Positions 43,182-51,083 of a stretch of DNA of 64,000 bases are shown here, piece after piece (the stretch's first letter is position 1; each line of letters opens with the position of its first letter). The notes beneath the pieces were generated by a model that searched no databases, was not told the DNA's origin, and saw only the letters and a list, made by a program, of their open reading frames with translations. The translations under genes were made by a program, and so were the position numbers. Source of the DNA: DASYYE01 sp035946955 (GTDB taxonomy: Bacteria; Actinomycetota; Actinomycetes; Streptosporangiales; Streptosporangiaceae); NCBI GenBank assembly GCA_035946955.1, contig DASYYE010000218.1, forward strand, positions 36,979-100,978, given 5' to 3'.

Positions 43182-45441
43182 CGATGGCCTCCCGCCGACA
43201 CGCCGCGTCGGTCTCGTCGATCGTGACCAGCCGCGCGACCACGTCGCGCACCCGCGCGCCAAAGTCACGCCTGCGCTGTGCCAGCTCGTCGCGGCCCGGA
43301 TCGACCAGGTCCAGGTTCTCGGCGAGCTTCACAGCCGTGGCGAACAACTCCCGCGACAGCGATTCCGGCCCGTGCAGTCGCCCCTGCAGCAGCATCTGCC
43401 GCCCGACGCCGCCGCACTCGTCGAGGAACTCCTTTTCCACGACCGGCTGGCGGGGGTTGCGCGCGGCGAGCCGCTCGGCGACAACAAGCTGTGCGTCGAG
43501 GAACGACCGGAGCACACGGTTGGCCACCAGGAACTCCGAGCGCTCCAGTACGGTGCGCCCATCGGGCACCGCCTCCCAGCCGGGGTCAAGCCGCTCGAGT
43601 TCGGCACAGAGCTCTGCGCGGTAAGACGCCTTGTCCGGGAAGAAGAACTCGAACTTCAGCTGGTCGCGCAGGCGCATCGCCTCGTCCCAGCGGTCGGCGG
43701 GCGGGCTGAGGAGCACCAGCTCCGCCACGGCACGATTGACGAAATGGTGGATGGCGCTGTTGCGGTAGAACGCGGCGACCAGGTGCTGGCCGCGTTCGAT
43801 GGCGTAGACCGGCTCCTCCCCGCCGGTGTAGACCGTGACCACGTTCTGCTGCGCCAGTGCGCCGAGCACACGGCTCACCCCGGCATCGGTCCGCAGCACC
43901 TCACCCGAATGCGGCAGCCCCCGTTCGGTCAGGTACCCGCGCAGCGGCTCGAGCACCCCCCGGACCTGCCCTATGGTCAGCGCGCGGTCGCGGACACCCA
44001 GCAGGGCAAGCGTGACCAGTGCCGTTGCCGTCACCGGGGTGTCCTGGTTGATCCGGACCGCCACCTCGAATGCCATCTTCTGCAACGCCAGCCGCCAGGC
44101 ATCCGGGTCGCCGTCAGGGCCGCCCTCCGGCAGCGCCGCGCGCACCGACAGCGGCGGGGCGAACCGCACGTGCACCGTGCCGACCCGGCTGAGCTGACCC
44201 CTTGCATAAGACGCCAGCCAGCCAAGGCCTTCGGCCCTCTTCGTTCCCCCGCCCTGCTCGGCAGCCATCGCCGACACCTCGCGGAGCTGGTCGTAGGTAA
44301 TCGCCACCGGCACCAGGTAGACATCGCCGACCCGGCCGTCCGCGACGGCCTCGGCCACGTAGCTCAGCAGGCCGTAACGCGGCGGGCGCAGCTTCCCGGT
44401 CCGGGAGCGGCCGCCTTCCATGTACCACTCCAGGTTGAACCGCTTGGCAAGCAGGTAACCGAGGTACTCGCGCAACGCCAGCTTGTAGATCTCATCACCG
44501 CTGAAACTGCGCCTGATGAAGACGATGCCGGCCCGCTTGGCCAGCGGCCCGATCGGCCAGATGCGCAGGTTGTCGCCGCCGAGCACGTGGTTGCGCGGGA
44601 AGTCATGTTCGGCGAGGACATCGGCGAGCAGCAGCGGGTCCGCGTACGAGCGGTGGCTGGGAAGGAAGACCAGAGCATGCTGGCGGTTCAGCTCACGTAG
44701 CCGGGCAAGCCCGCCAGTGTCAGCCCGGACGTCCCACGCGTAGGCATGCAGCGGGCGCAGCGCCCCGGAAAGCAGGTCAACCGCGACCGGGCTCATGGAG
44801 GCGACCATGCCTTCAAGGGCCACCCGGGCGCGTCTCATCGTTTCCGGCTCGGACAGCCCGAGCCGGGTGGCAAGGCTGGCGACCGCGTCGCGGAACCGCG
44901 GGCTGTCGTCGATCGCCTCGACCACAAACTTCGGCACCTTGTAGCGGTATCCGAGCAGTGCCCGCTCGGAGCGGTCCAGTGCGAGCCTGGCCTGGCGGGA
45001 CACGAATTTTGCGAACGAGCCGCTGCCGCCCCAGCGCTCACGCAGCGCGGCCACGGTGGCGGGCTCCGCGACGACCAGCCGGGCACGGTCAGGCTCCCGG
45101 CGCACCATCCGGGTCTGCCAGAACGCTGGCGGCCGACGTGGGTTGACCTGCGACAGGACATCCAGCCAGTGGACCCGGCGCTCACCGTCGCGCTCACGCG
45201 GCAGCCACGTGATACGTGCGGCCGTGACCACCGTGCCCGGCCGCGCCCTGGACAGCGACCGAGCCAGACCCGGGCCATCCAGCGGCAGCACCGCGGCCGG
45301 CTGCATGTCCGTGTCGCGCAGCCATCGCAGGACAAGCGCACGCTCCACCTCGCTTGCTGGCTCAGCAAGCAAGACCAGAGTTTCCTCCCCGCCGGCAAGG
45401 CCGTCGCCTGCTGCCGACTCTGCTAGCCACGGGCGGCTCAC
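43168..45441 (-). CDS. plsB: Glycerol-3-phosphate acyltransferase PlsB
   Basis: 757 residues from GTG 45441 (AAGGAG 6 nt upstream; ATG 45471 would add ten residues that include this RBS). It catalyses sn-1 acylation of glycerol-3-phosphate at the membrane. Motifs: FLPSHRSYADPLLL (HX4D catalytic block I, His near 263), GIVFIRRSFSGDEIYKLALREY (block II), WYMEGGRSRTGKLRPPRYGLL (block III) and VPVAITYDQL (block IV). Length and the long C-terminal helical region match mycobacterial PlsB2. It lies directly upstream of, and overlaps, the HAD-PlsC-WS/DGAT gene, so the four steps from glycerol-3-phosphate to triacylglycerol may come from two polypeptides. Confidence 0.92.
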   Translation of the reverse strand: MSRPWLAESAAGDGLAGGEETLVLLAEPASEVERALVLRWLRDTDMQPAAVLPLDGPGLARSLSRARPGTVVTAARITWLPRERDGERRVHWLDVLSQVNPRRPPAFWQTRMVRREPDRARLVVAEPATVAALRERWGGSGSFAKFVSRQARLALDRSERALLGYRYKVPKFVVEAIDDSPRFRDAVASLATRLGLSEPETMRRARVALEGMVASMSPVAVDLLSGALRPLHAYAWDVRADTGGLARLRELNRQHALVFLPSHRSYADPLLLADVLAEHDFPRNHVLGGDNLRIWPIGPLAKRAGIVFIRRSFSGDEIYKLALREYLGYLLAKRFNLEWYMEGGRSRTGKLRPPRYGLLSYVAEAVADGRVGDVYLVPVAITYDQLREVSAMAAEQGGGTKRAEGLGWLASYARGQLSRVGTVHVRFAPPLSVRAALPEGGPDGDPDAWRLALQKMAFEVAVRINQDTPVTATALVTLALLGVRDRALTIGQVRGVLEPLRGYLTERGLPHSGEVLRTDAGVSRVLGALAQQNVVTVYTGGEEPVYAIERGQHLVAAFYRNSAIHHFVNRAVAELVLLSPPADRWDEAMRLRDQLKFEFFFPDKASYRAELCAELERLDPGWEAVPDGRTVLERSEFLVANRVLRSFLDAQLVVAERLAARNPRQPVVEKEFLDECGGVGRQMLLQGRLHGPESLSRELFATAVKLAENLDLVDPGRDELAQRRRDFGARVRDVVARLVTIDETDAACRREAIGVEP

Positions 45442-45540
45442 ACCTGGCTCCTTCCTCCACCACACAGACATCCATGCCCATCATGTGATCGAGGTCATCC
45501 TCTGCGCTAGCCACTGCGGGCCGTTGCGTGTGAGCCAGTT

Positions 45541-45957
45541 CTACAGGGCGCGCATCCTGTTGTTGCGGGCGTTGTGCTCGACCTCGGCCAAGCCCAGTAC
45601 TTCCATGACTGGGGGGACGTAGTTGCCGAAGCGGCCGCGCAGTCCTTTCTTCAGGCCGTACCAGCCGCCGACCGGGTTGCCGGGAGCACGGCCCCATGCC
45701 TCGACGGTGCCCTCAGGGGCCGGCTTCTGCTCGTCGGTGTTGCCCAGCGGCACCCAATCCCCGCGCTCTTTCAGCATCGCGTGCAGGTCGTCGATGCAGC
45801 GGAGCTGGTAGCGCAGCTGGGTGGTGCCAACCTGGACAACCAGGGCAGGCGGGGTGGAGTCCGGGTCACGCCAGGCTTCGAAGTCAGACTTTCCCGGCGG
45901 CGTTGCCAGGATCCATGGGTCCTCGGCGGTCCCCGGGCCGGCCGTGCTGCTGGTCAT
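45541..45957 (-). CDS. Conserved-looking hypothetical protein, 138 residues
   Basis: A small soluble protein with no signal or membrane segment. The centre reads QLRYQLRCIDDLHAMLKERGDWVPLGNTDEQ and the end GGWYGLKKGLRGRFGNYVPPVMEVLGLAEVEHNARNNRM, a composition expected of a real DNA- or protein-binding fold. I do not recognise the family. The start is ATG 45957 with an AAAGGAG-type RBS just upstream on the minus strand. It diverges from the WYL-type regulator at 46042 across 84 bp containing a small palindrome, so it is a probable target of that regulator. It lies upstream of plsB on the same strand with a 99 bp gap. Confidence 0.7.
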   Translation of the reverse strand: MTSSTAGPGTAEDPWILATPPGKSDFEAWRDPDSTPPALVVQVGTTQLRYQLRCIDDLHAMLKERGDWVPLGNTDEQKPAPEGTVEAWGRAPGNPVGGWYGLKKGLRGRFGNYVPPVMEVLGLAEVEHNARNNRMRAL

Positions 45958-46005
45958 CGTGTTGCTCCTTTCGCTGCGGACACCGCCGATCCTGGCAGCA
46001 GATAC

Positions 46006-46022
46006 ATGACATCACTTGTCAT
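46006..46022. promoter_or_regulatory. 17 bp inverted repeat between divergent genes
   Basis: ATGACA, a 5 nt spacer and TGTCAT form an interrupted palindrome in an AT-rich patch midway between the hypothetical gene (start 45957) and the WYL-type regulator (start 46042). It is a reasonable operator for that regulator acting on both genes. Confidence 0.5.
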
Positions 46023-46041
46023 ATTTTGAGATTATCTTTGG

Positions 46042-46779
46042 GTGCGTGCCAGCCGTCTCGTCGGCCTCCTGGGCCTGCTCCAGGCCCGGGGCCGGATGAG
46101 CGCCCAGCAGCTAGCCATCGAACTCGAAGTATCGCCGCGCACCATCGTGCGCGACATCGAAGCCCTGAGCAGTGCCGGGATACCGGTCTACGCGGTCCGC
46201 GGGCGGCAGGGCGGCTTCGCGCTCATGGACGGGTTCACCAGCGAATTGCTGGCCACCAGATACCGGCCACCGCAGCAGCCCGGGGGCACCGGCATCCAAC
46301 ACGCGCGGATCCGTCTGTCACCGCGCGGCCGACGGCTCGCCGCACTGTCCGGCCGGCCCGCAGGCATCCGGATCCGCCACAGCAGCCAGCCTCCCGAAGG
46401 CCGAGAGGACTGGGCCGAAGCCTGGGTGCGGATCGACTCACCCGACGCCGCGGTCCTCGACATCCTTGCCCTGGGCGCCGAAGCCGAGGTGGTAGACCCA
46501 CCCGAACTACGTGCCCAAGTCGCCAGCACAGCGCTGCTGATCGCCGACCTGCACGGCAGGCAGTCGTCAGTAGCCGATGAATGCCGATCCTCCGGCCGTG
46601 ACAGCAGATACCGGTCTCGGTTACCGGCCGCCCGCCGTCCAGCGGTAACCGTGTTCTGGCCGGCCGCTCGCGCCGTACCGGAGGCGGACGGTGACCCGGC
46701 CGAGGTCATGCAGATGGGTGAGGTAGCGCTGGGCGGTCGCGCGGCTCATGCCGGTCCGTTCGGCGATCTCGGTGGCTGA
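46042..46779 (+). CDS. WYL/HTH_11 transcriptional regulator, possibly with read-through C-terminus
   Basis: The N-terminal winged helix RASRLVGLLGLLQARGRMSAQQLAIELEVSPRTIVRDIEAL (first 45 residues) is typical of HTH_11/YafY-like regulators, and VYAVRGRQGGFALMDGF is the wing. The C-terminal part (EAWVRIDSPDAAVLDILALGAEAEVVDPPELRAQVASTALLIADL) resembles the WCX domain end of WYL proteins, but the middle WYL domain is short, so this is a compact or shrunken member. Natural proteins of this type stop soon after IADLHG (around base 46560), whereas this frame runs on for about 70 residues antisense to the response regulator. A lost stop codon is likely. Start GTG 46042 has little leader. Confidence 0.7.
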   Translation: MRASRLVGLLGLLQARGRMSAQQLAIELEVSPRTIVRDIEALSSAGIPVYAVRGRQGGFALMDGFTSELLATRYRPPQQPGGTGIQHARIRLSPRGRRLAALSGRPAGIRIRHSSQPPEGREDWAEAWVRIDSPDAAVLDILALGAEAEVVDPPELRAQVASTALLIADLHGRQSSVADECRSSGRDSRYRSRLPAARRPAVTVFWPAARAVPEADGDPAEVMQMGEVALGGRAAHAGPFGDLGG

Positions 46780-47304
46780 CAGGTCTTCCCTGGTTTGTGC
46801 CAGCAGGCCCTCGACTGTCTCCAGGGTGTAGTCCGATCTGCCCTTGGACCCGGTGAGCTGGCTGGGCGCACGCAGTGCCCCGTATATCCGGTCCACGCCC
46901 CGCTGGTCTGCGGCACGCAGGGTGGCCAGCCGGGACCGCATCTGGGCGTAGGACAACAGCTTGTCGCGGAGCGCGGGGAAACTGAACGGCTTGAGCAGGT
47001 AGTGCAGGGCACCGTGCTGCATGGCGGCGCGGACGCTGTCAGCGTCCTTGGCCGCGGTGATGACGATCACGTCCACCGGCGGGTGGTCCTCCCGCCGCAG
47101 CCGCGCCACCAGGTCAAGCCCGTGCTCGTCTGGGAGGTAGAGGTCCAGGAGCAGCAGGTCGGGCCGGAGCCGGTCCACCGCTGCCACGGCGCCGGCCGCG
47201 CTGTGTGTCTCGGCGATCACCTCGAAGCCCGTAACCCTGCTCACATATGCAGCGTGGATGGACGCCACCCGGTAGTCGTCGTCCACCACCACAGTGCGGA
47301 TCAC
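46621..47304 (-). CDS. CitB/DcuR-family response regulator
   Basis: 227 residues. The receiver domain has VVVDDDYRVASIH and the phospho-acceptor Asp54 in LLLLDLYLPDEHGLDLV, and Lys in YLLKPFSFPALRDKL. The C-terminal part is a helix-turn-helix (DLSATEIAERTGMSRATAQRYLTHLHDLGRV) as in DcuR/CitB/MalR regulators. Its GTG overlaps the stop of the kinase gene (GTGA, 47301-47304), so the pair is co-translated. It probably controls the divergent ABC transporter, since direct repeats lie in the shared promoter region. Its 3' end overlaps the WYL-type gene tail to tail by 159 bp. Confidence 0.9.
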   Translation of the reverse strand: MIRTVVVDDDYRVASIHAAYVSRVTGFEVIAETHSAAGAVAAVDRLRPDLLLLDLYLPDEHGLDLVARLRREDHPPVDVIVITAAKDADSVRAAMQHGALHYLLKPFSFPALRDKLLSYAQMRSRLATLRAADQRGVDRIYGALRAPSQLTGSKGRSDYTLETVEGLLAQTREDLSATEIAERTGMSRATAQRYLTHLHDLGRVTVRLRYGASGRPEHGYRWTAGGR

Positions 47305-48968
47305 GACGGCACCAGCCCGGCACGTTGCGCTGGAGGCTCCACGTCTCCCCCGGTGCGGGCCGTGGCGGGCACATCGAGGCAGCCGGGCAGGACTACCGTG
47401 AACACGGCACCGCCGTCGCGGCCGACACTGACCATGCCGCCACGCCGTTCGGTGATCTGCCGGACCAGCGCCAGGCCGAGCCCCCGCCGGGCGCCGGTAG
47501 GGGACGACTTGCTCGTGTACCCGTCCGTGAAGACCGCTTCCCGCATGTCATCGGGAACCCCCGGACCCGAGTCGCGGACCCGGATCAGCAGGTTGGCCTC
47601 GGCCGACACGATGGTCAGCTCCACCCACCGCGGCCCTGGGCCGGTGGCTGTGGCTTCGATCGCATTGTCGATGAGGTTCCCGGTCACGGTCAGCACCGGC
47701 ATGACGTCGGTAATGCCGGCGTCCACGCGGCAGTCAGCGGCAATGCGCAGCTCGACGCCGCGCTCGTCGGCCAGCGAAGACTTGGCCAGCGCCAGGGCCA
47801 CCAGCTTCGGGTCGCCCAGCGCCGTCTTCAGCCGTTCGGTGAGTGAGTCCCTGGCCTGCGAGACATCAGTGACAAAACGGATTGCTTCGTCGTACTCGCC
47901 GAGTTCGACCAGCCCTACCAGTGTGTGCAGCCGGTTCGCGAACTCATGTGACTGTGCTCGCAGCGCTTCGGTGAGGCCGATCGCCTCGCCAAGCTCACGC
48001 TTGAGGGCCTCCGACTCGGTCTGGTCGTGGAATGTGACCACCCAGCCAAGACGGCGGTGATCCAGGCTGATCGGCATCCGGTTCGCCACCAGCACCCGGT
48101 CGTCGGCGAGCACGAGCAGGTCGCTGCCCTCGATCTCCCCCCGGACGATGTCTGCGACCCTGCCTGCGGGAAGCAGTTCACGCAGCGGGCGGCCGAGGTA
48201 GCCAGGCGACAGCCGCAGGAGTCGCTGGGCGGCGTCGTTGGCGAGGATCACCCGCTCGTTAGGGTCGTAGCCGAGCACGCCCTCCCGGATGCCGTGCAGC
48301 ATCGCCTCACGTTCCTGGAGCAGGCCCGCGATCTCCTTGAGTTCAAGCCCAAACGTCTGGCGCTTGAGCCGCCGCGCAAAAGCCAGTGCCGCCAGCACGC
48401 CCACCGCAAGCACCAGCAGCAGGTAGGACGAGAACGACCGGACAGCGCCTGACATCGCATCGGAGACGTTGGCTACCGGGAACCCCACCGAGACCTCGCC
48501 GCTGAGCCTGCCGTGGTCCCACAGCGGCGCCTTGCCGGCGGCGACCCACCCGAGCGTGCCGTGCTGGATGCCCGTCCAGGTCTTACCAGTCCGGAACGGC
48601 TCGGAATAGACGGGCTCGGGGTCGTGGTAGGTGACCGCTTTCCCGATCAGCCATGGGTGCGGATGACTGTACCTGATGCCCTTCGCATTGGTGATAACCA
48701 CAAATAGCGCCCCGGTGCTCCGCATATCAGCCATTGCCAGCCGCTGGGCTTCACCGCCGGGCCGGCCACCGACGACCGCGCCCACGATCGTGGGCTGGGA
48801 AGCCAGGCCCTCCGCGACTGCCAGGGCGCGCTGCTCGAATTGCTGGTCAAGCTGGCGCCTGAGGTTCCACTGCACGACCCAGAAGCCGGCAGCCAGCGTC
48901 ACCACCAGGATCGCCACCTGCATGATCACGACCTGGGTGGACAAGCGCTGCCACGACACCCGCCGCAT
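47301..48968 (-). CDS. CitA/DcuS-family sensor histidine kinase
   Basis: 555 residues from ATG 48968 (GAGGAGCCGG upstream; frame open to 49067 but without RBS). It has a transmembrane helix (about 11-33), an extracytoplasmic PAS-like sensor (about 35-180, with TNAKGIRYSHPHPWLIGKAVTYHDPEPVY characteristic of dicarboxylate/citrate sensors), a second helix (about 183-203), a cytoplasmic PAS domain (about 225-325), the SHEFANRLHTLVGL H-box (His near 343) and an ATPase domain with NLIDNAIEAT (N box), RDSGPGVP (G1) and RRGLGLALVRQ (G2). The ligand is probably a small organic acid, not determinable here. Confidence 0.9.
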   Translation of the reverse strand: MRRVSWQRLSTQVVIMQVAILVVTLAAGFWVVQWNLRRQLDQQFEQRALAVAEGLASQPTIVGAVVGGRPGGEAQRLAMADMRSTGALFVVITNAKGIRYSHPHPWLIGKAVTYHDPEPVYSEPFRTGKTWTGIQHGTLGWVAAGKAPLWDHGRLSGEVSVGFPVANVSDAMSGAVRSFSSYLLLVLAVGVLAALAFARRLKRQTFGLELKEIAGLLQEREAMLHGIREGVLGYDPNERVILANDAAQRLLRLSPGYLGRPLRELLPAGRVADIVRGEIEGSDLLVLADDRVLVANRMPISLDHRRLGWVVTFHDQTESEALKRELGEAIGLTEALRAQSHEFANRLHTLVGLVELGEYDEAIRFVTDVSQARDSLTERLKTALGDPKLVALALAKSSLADERGVELRIAADCRVDAGITDVMPVLTVTGNLIDNAIEATATGPGPRWVELTIVSAEANLLIRVRDSGPGVPDDMREAVFTDGYTSKSSPTGARRGLGLALVRQITERRGGMVSVGRDGGAVFTVVLPGCLDVPATARTGGDVEPPAQRAGLVPS

Positions 48969-49077
48969 CCGGCTCCTCGTGCTCCCTCCCCCGGTGAGTT
49001 CCACCGATAGTGCAGGAGTGTAATCGCGGTTTCGCAAGCCGGTAAAGCTCTGCGATCTTGAGCACAATGAGCAAAAC

Positions 49078-49132
49078 GCGCACAGCGTTCTTTACGAGGC
49101 AATTTTCGATAAGGCGCACAGCATGCTTTATG
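49078..49132. promoter_or_regulatory. Pair of 19 bp direct repeats in the kinase/ABC divergent region
   Basis: GCGCACAGCGTTCTTTACG (49078-49096) and GCGCACAGCATGCTTTATG (49114-49132) match at 16 of 19 positions, 36 bp apart from start to start. They lie in the 253 bp between the divergent kinase (48968) and ABC transporter (49222) and are good candidates for response-regulator binding sites. No other gene is visible in this gap. Confidence 0.55.
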
Positions 49133-49221
49133 CGGGCATCGAGCGTAACCGTGACCCGGTCACGCGGCCGGGTTAGCGTCCGCTGCATGCATGAGCTTCA
49201 TTCACCCCCAGCGAGGATGAC

Positions 49222-50091
49222 ATGGTGAGCGCACTGACTGGGCCGGAAAATAGCAGGGCAGCGCGCCAGCACGTCGGCATTGAGCTCTCCGGGGTCACCA
49301 AACGCTTTCTTACGCCTGACGGGACCGTGTTCACGGCCCTGCGGGACGTGGACCTGGCAGTCGAGCCGGGCCGGTTCTGCGCGGTGGTCGGGCCGACCGG
49401 CTGCGGTAAGTCCACCACGCTGACCCTGGTGGCAGGCCTTGACCGGCCCAGCACAGGCGTTGTCCGGGTAGGCGGGCGTGCCGTGGACGGGATCGTGGCC
49501 GGCACCAGCTTCATGTTCCAGGCCGATGCTCTGCTGCCGTGGAAGACCGTTCTCGGGAACGCGGCGATGGGCCCGGTCTTTCGCGGTTTTCCGAAGAAGG
49601 AAGCGCAGGCCAACGCCAGGGAGTGGCTGCGCGTCGTGGGCCTGGCGGGCTTTGAGAGCCATTACCCGCACCAGCTTTCCGGCGGCATGCGCAAGCGGGT
49701 GAGCCTGGCCGCTGCACTGATCAACGAGCCCTCGGTGCTGCTGATGGACGAGCCGTTCGCCGCGCTCGACGTCCAGACCAAAGCGATCATGTCGAACGAA
49801 CTGCTGGCGCTGTGGGAGCGGACCCGGCCGTCGGTCATCTTCGTCACGCATGACCTGGAGGAGGCGATCGCCCTCGCCGACCGGGTCGTGGTCATGACCG
49901 CAGGCCCTGGCACAGTCAAAGGCGTCTACGACATCGACCTTCCCCGGCCCCGTGGCGTCGTGCAGGAGATCCGTTTCCAGCCCCGGTTCGTGGAACTCCA
50001 GCAGCAGATCTGGCAGGAGCTGCGCGAGGAGGTAGAGCGCGCCTACCGAAGGACCGCGGGCCCAGTAACCGAGGAGGTGGCACGGTCATGA
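49222..50091 (+). CDS. ABC transporter ATPase, nitrate/sulfonate/taurine (SsuB/TauB) type
   Basis: 289 residues, soluble. Walker A GPTGCGKSTT, Q-loop FMFQADALLPWKTV, signature LSGGMRKRVSLA, Walker B VLLMDEPFAALD and H-loop FVTHDLEEA are all intact. The MFQxDxLLPW Q-loop form is characteristic of the SsuB/TauB/ThiZ group. It energises uptake together with the permease (ATGA overlap at 50088) and the lipoprotein receptor 60 bp further on. A GAGGA ribosome site precedes ATG 49222. It diverges from the CitA/CitB-like two-component genes, which probably regulate it. Confidence 0.92.
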   Translation: MVSALTGPENSRAARQHVGIELSGVTKRFLTPDGTVFTALRDVDLAVEPGRFCAVVGPTGCGKSTTLTLVAGLDRPSTGVVRVGGRAVDGIVAGTSFMFQADALLPWKTVLGNAAMGPVFRGFPKKEAQANAREWLRVVGLAGFESHYPHQLSGGMRKRVSLAAALINEPSVLLMDEPFAALDVQTKAIMSNELLALWERTRPSVIFVTHDLEEAIALADRVVVMTAGPGTVKGVYDIDLPRPRGVVQEIRFQPRFVELQQQIWQELREEVERAYRRTAGPVTEEVARS

Positions 50092-51023
50092 GCGGCCACC
50101 CAACAGGTGACCACTACGCATCAGGTGACCAGGTAGCGGCCATAGCCGCGGCCCAGGCCCAATACGCCATCCGGGCGGTACCCGCCGGCGGCAAAGCCGA
50201 GATCCCAGCTGCGGCGCGGCAACGTGCCCGCCAGCGCCAGCTGCTCATCTGGGCGGCTCGCATCGCCACCTTGGTTGTCGTACTTGGCGGCTGGCAACTC
50301 CTCGCAACGTGGAAGATCGTCAGCCCGTTCTTCTTCGGGCAGCCCTCCGGCATCATCCGGCAGCTCGTCGACTGGGCGGAGCACGGCACGGAATTCGGCT
50401 CGCTCTGGCTCCAGGTGTGGGTCACGATGAAGGAAGCACTGCTCGGGTTCGTCTTCGGCGTGGCTGGCGGTGTCATTTCCGGGATCCTGCTTGGCCAGGT
50501 CCGGTCCCTGGCAGACGTCCTCAGCCCCTACATCAAGGCCATGAACGCGCTGCCAAGGATCGTCCTCGGCTCGATCTTCGTGGTCTGGCTCGGCCTGGGA
50601 ACAGCATCCAAGGTCATGCTCGCCTCCGTCCTGGTCTTCTTCGTCGTCTTCTTCAACGCCTTCCAGGGCGTACGCGAGGTCGACCCGAACTTCGTCGCCA
50701 ACGCCCGCGTGCTCGGGGCCTCCCGGCTGCAGATCGTACGCAATGTCGTGTTTCCTTCAGCACTCACCTGGATCATCGCGAGCCTGCACGTCGCCTTCGG
50801 CTTCGCCATCATCGGCGCGATCGTCGGCGAGTTCCTCGGCGCGCAGCAGGGCCTTGGGCTGGTCATCTCAAGCGCGCAGAACAACTTCAACGCCAACGGC
50901 GTGTTCGCCGCCATGTTGATCATCGCTGTCATCGCCCTCACCGCCGAGGGCCTCATCAGCCGACTCGAGCGGCGGCTGCTTGCCTGGCGGCCGCCGACGC
51001 ACAGCGAAGCCGGCCTCACCTAG
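50088..51023 (+). CDS. ABC transporter permease, SsuC type
   Basis: 311 residues with a hydrophilic N-terminal tail (about 55 residues) and about six membrane helices (first ARIATLVVVLGGWQLLATW). The EAA loop for ATPase contact is seen in DPNFVANARVLGASRLQIVRNVVFPSALTWI. It is coupled to the ATPase by ATGA and has GAGGAGG about 10 nt upstream. BPD_transp_1 family, nitrate/sulfonate/taurine branch. The unusually long N-terminal tail has no domain I recognise. Confidence 0.9.
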   Translation: MSGHPTGDHYASGDQVAAIAAAQAQYAIRAVPAGGKAEIPAAARQRARQRQLLIWAARIATLVVVLGGWQLLATWKIVSPFFFGQPSGIIRQLVDWAEHGTEFGSLWLQVWVTMKEALLGFVFGVAGGVISGILLGQVRSLADVLSPYIKAMNALPRIVLGSIFVVWLGLGTASKVMLASVLVFFVVFFNAFQGVREVDPNFVANARVLGASRLQIVRNVVFPSALTWIIASLHVAFGFAIIGAIVGEFLGAQQGLGLVISSAQNNFNANGVFAAMLIIAVIALTAEGLISRLERRLLAWRPPTHSEAGLT

Positions 51024-51083
51024 TCCTTCACCGGCCTCCTCGCACCGCATCATCCCAGAAACAGAAATGGAGGGTGTCTAGCC

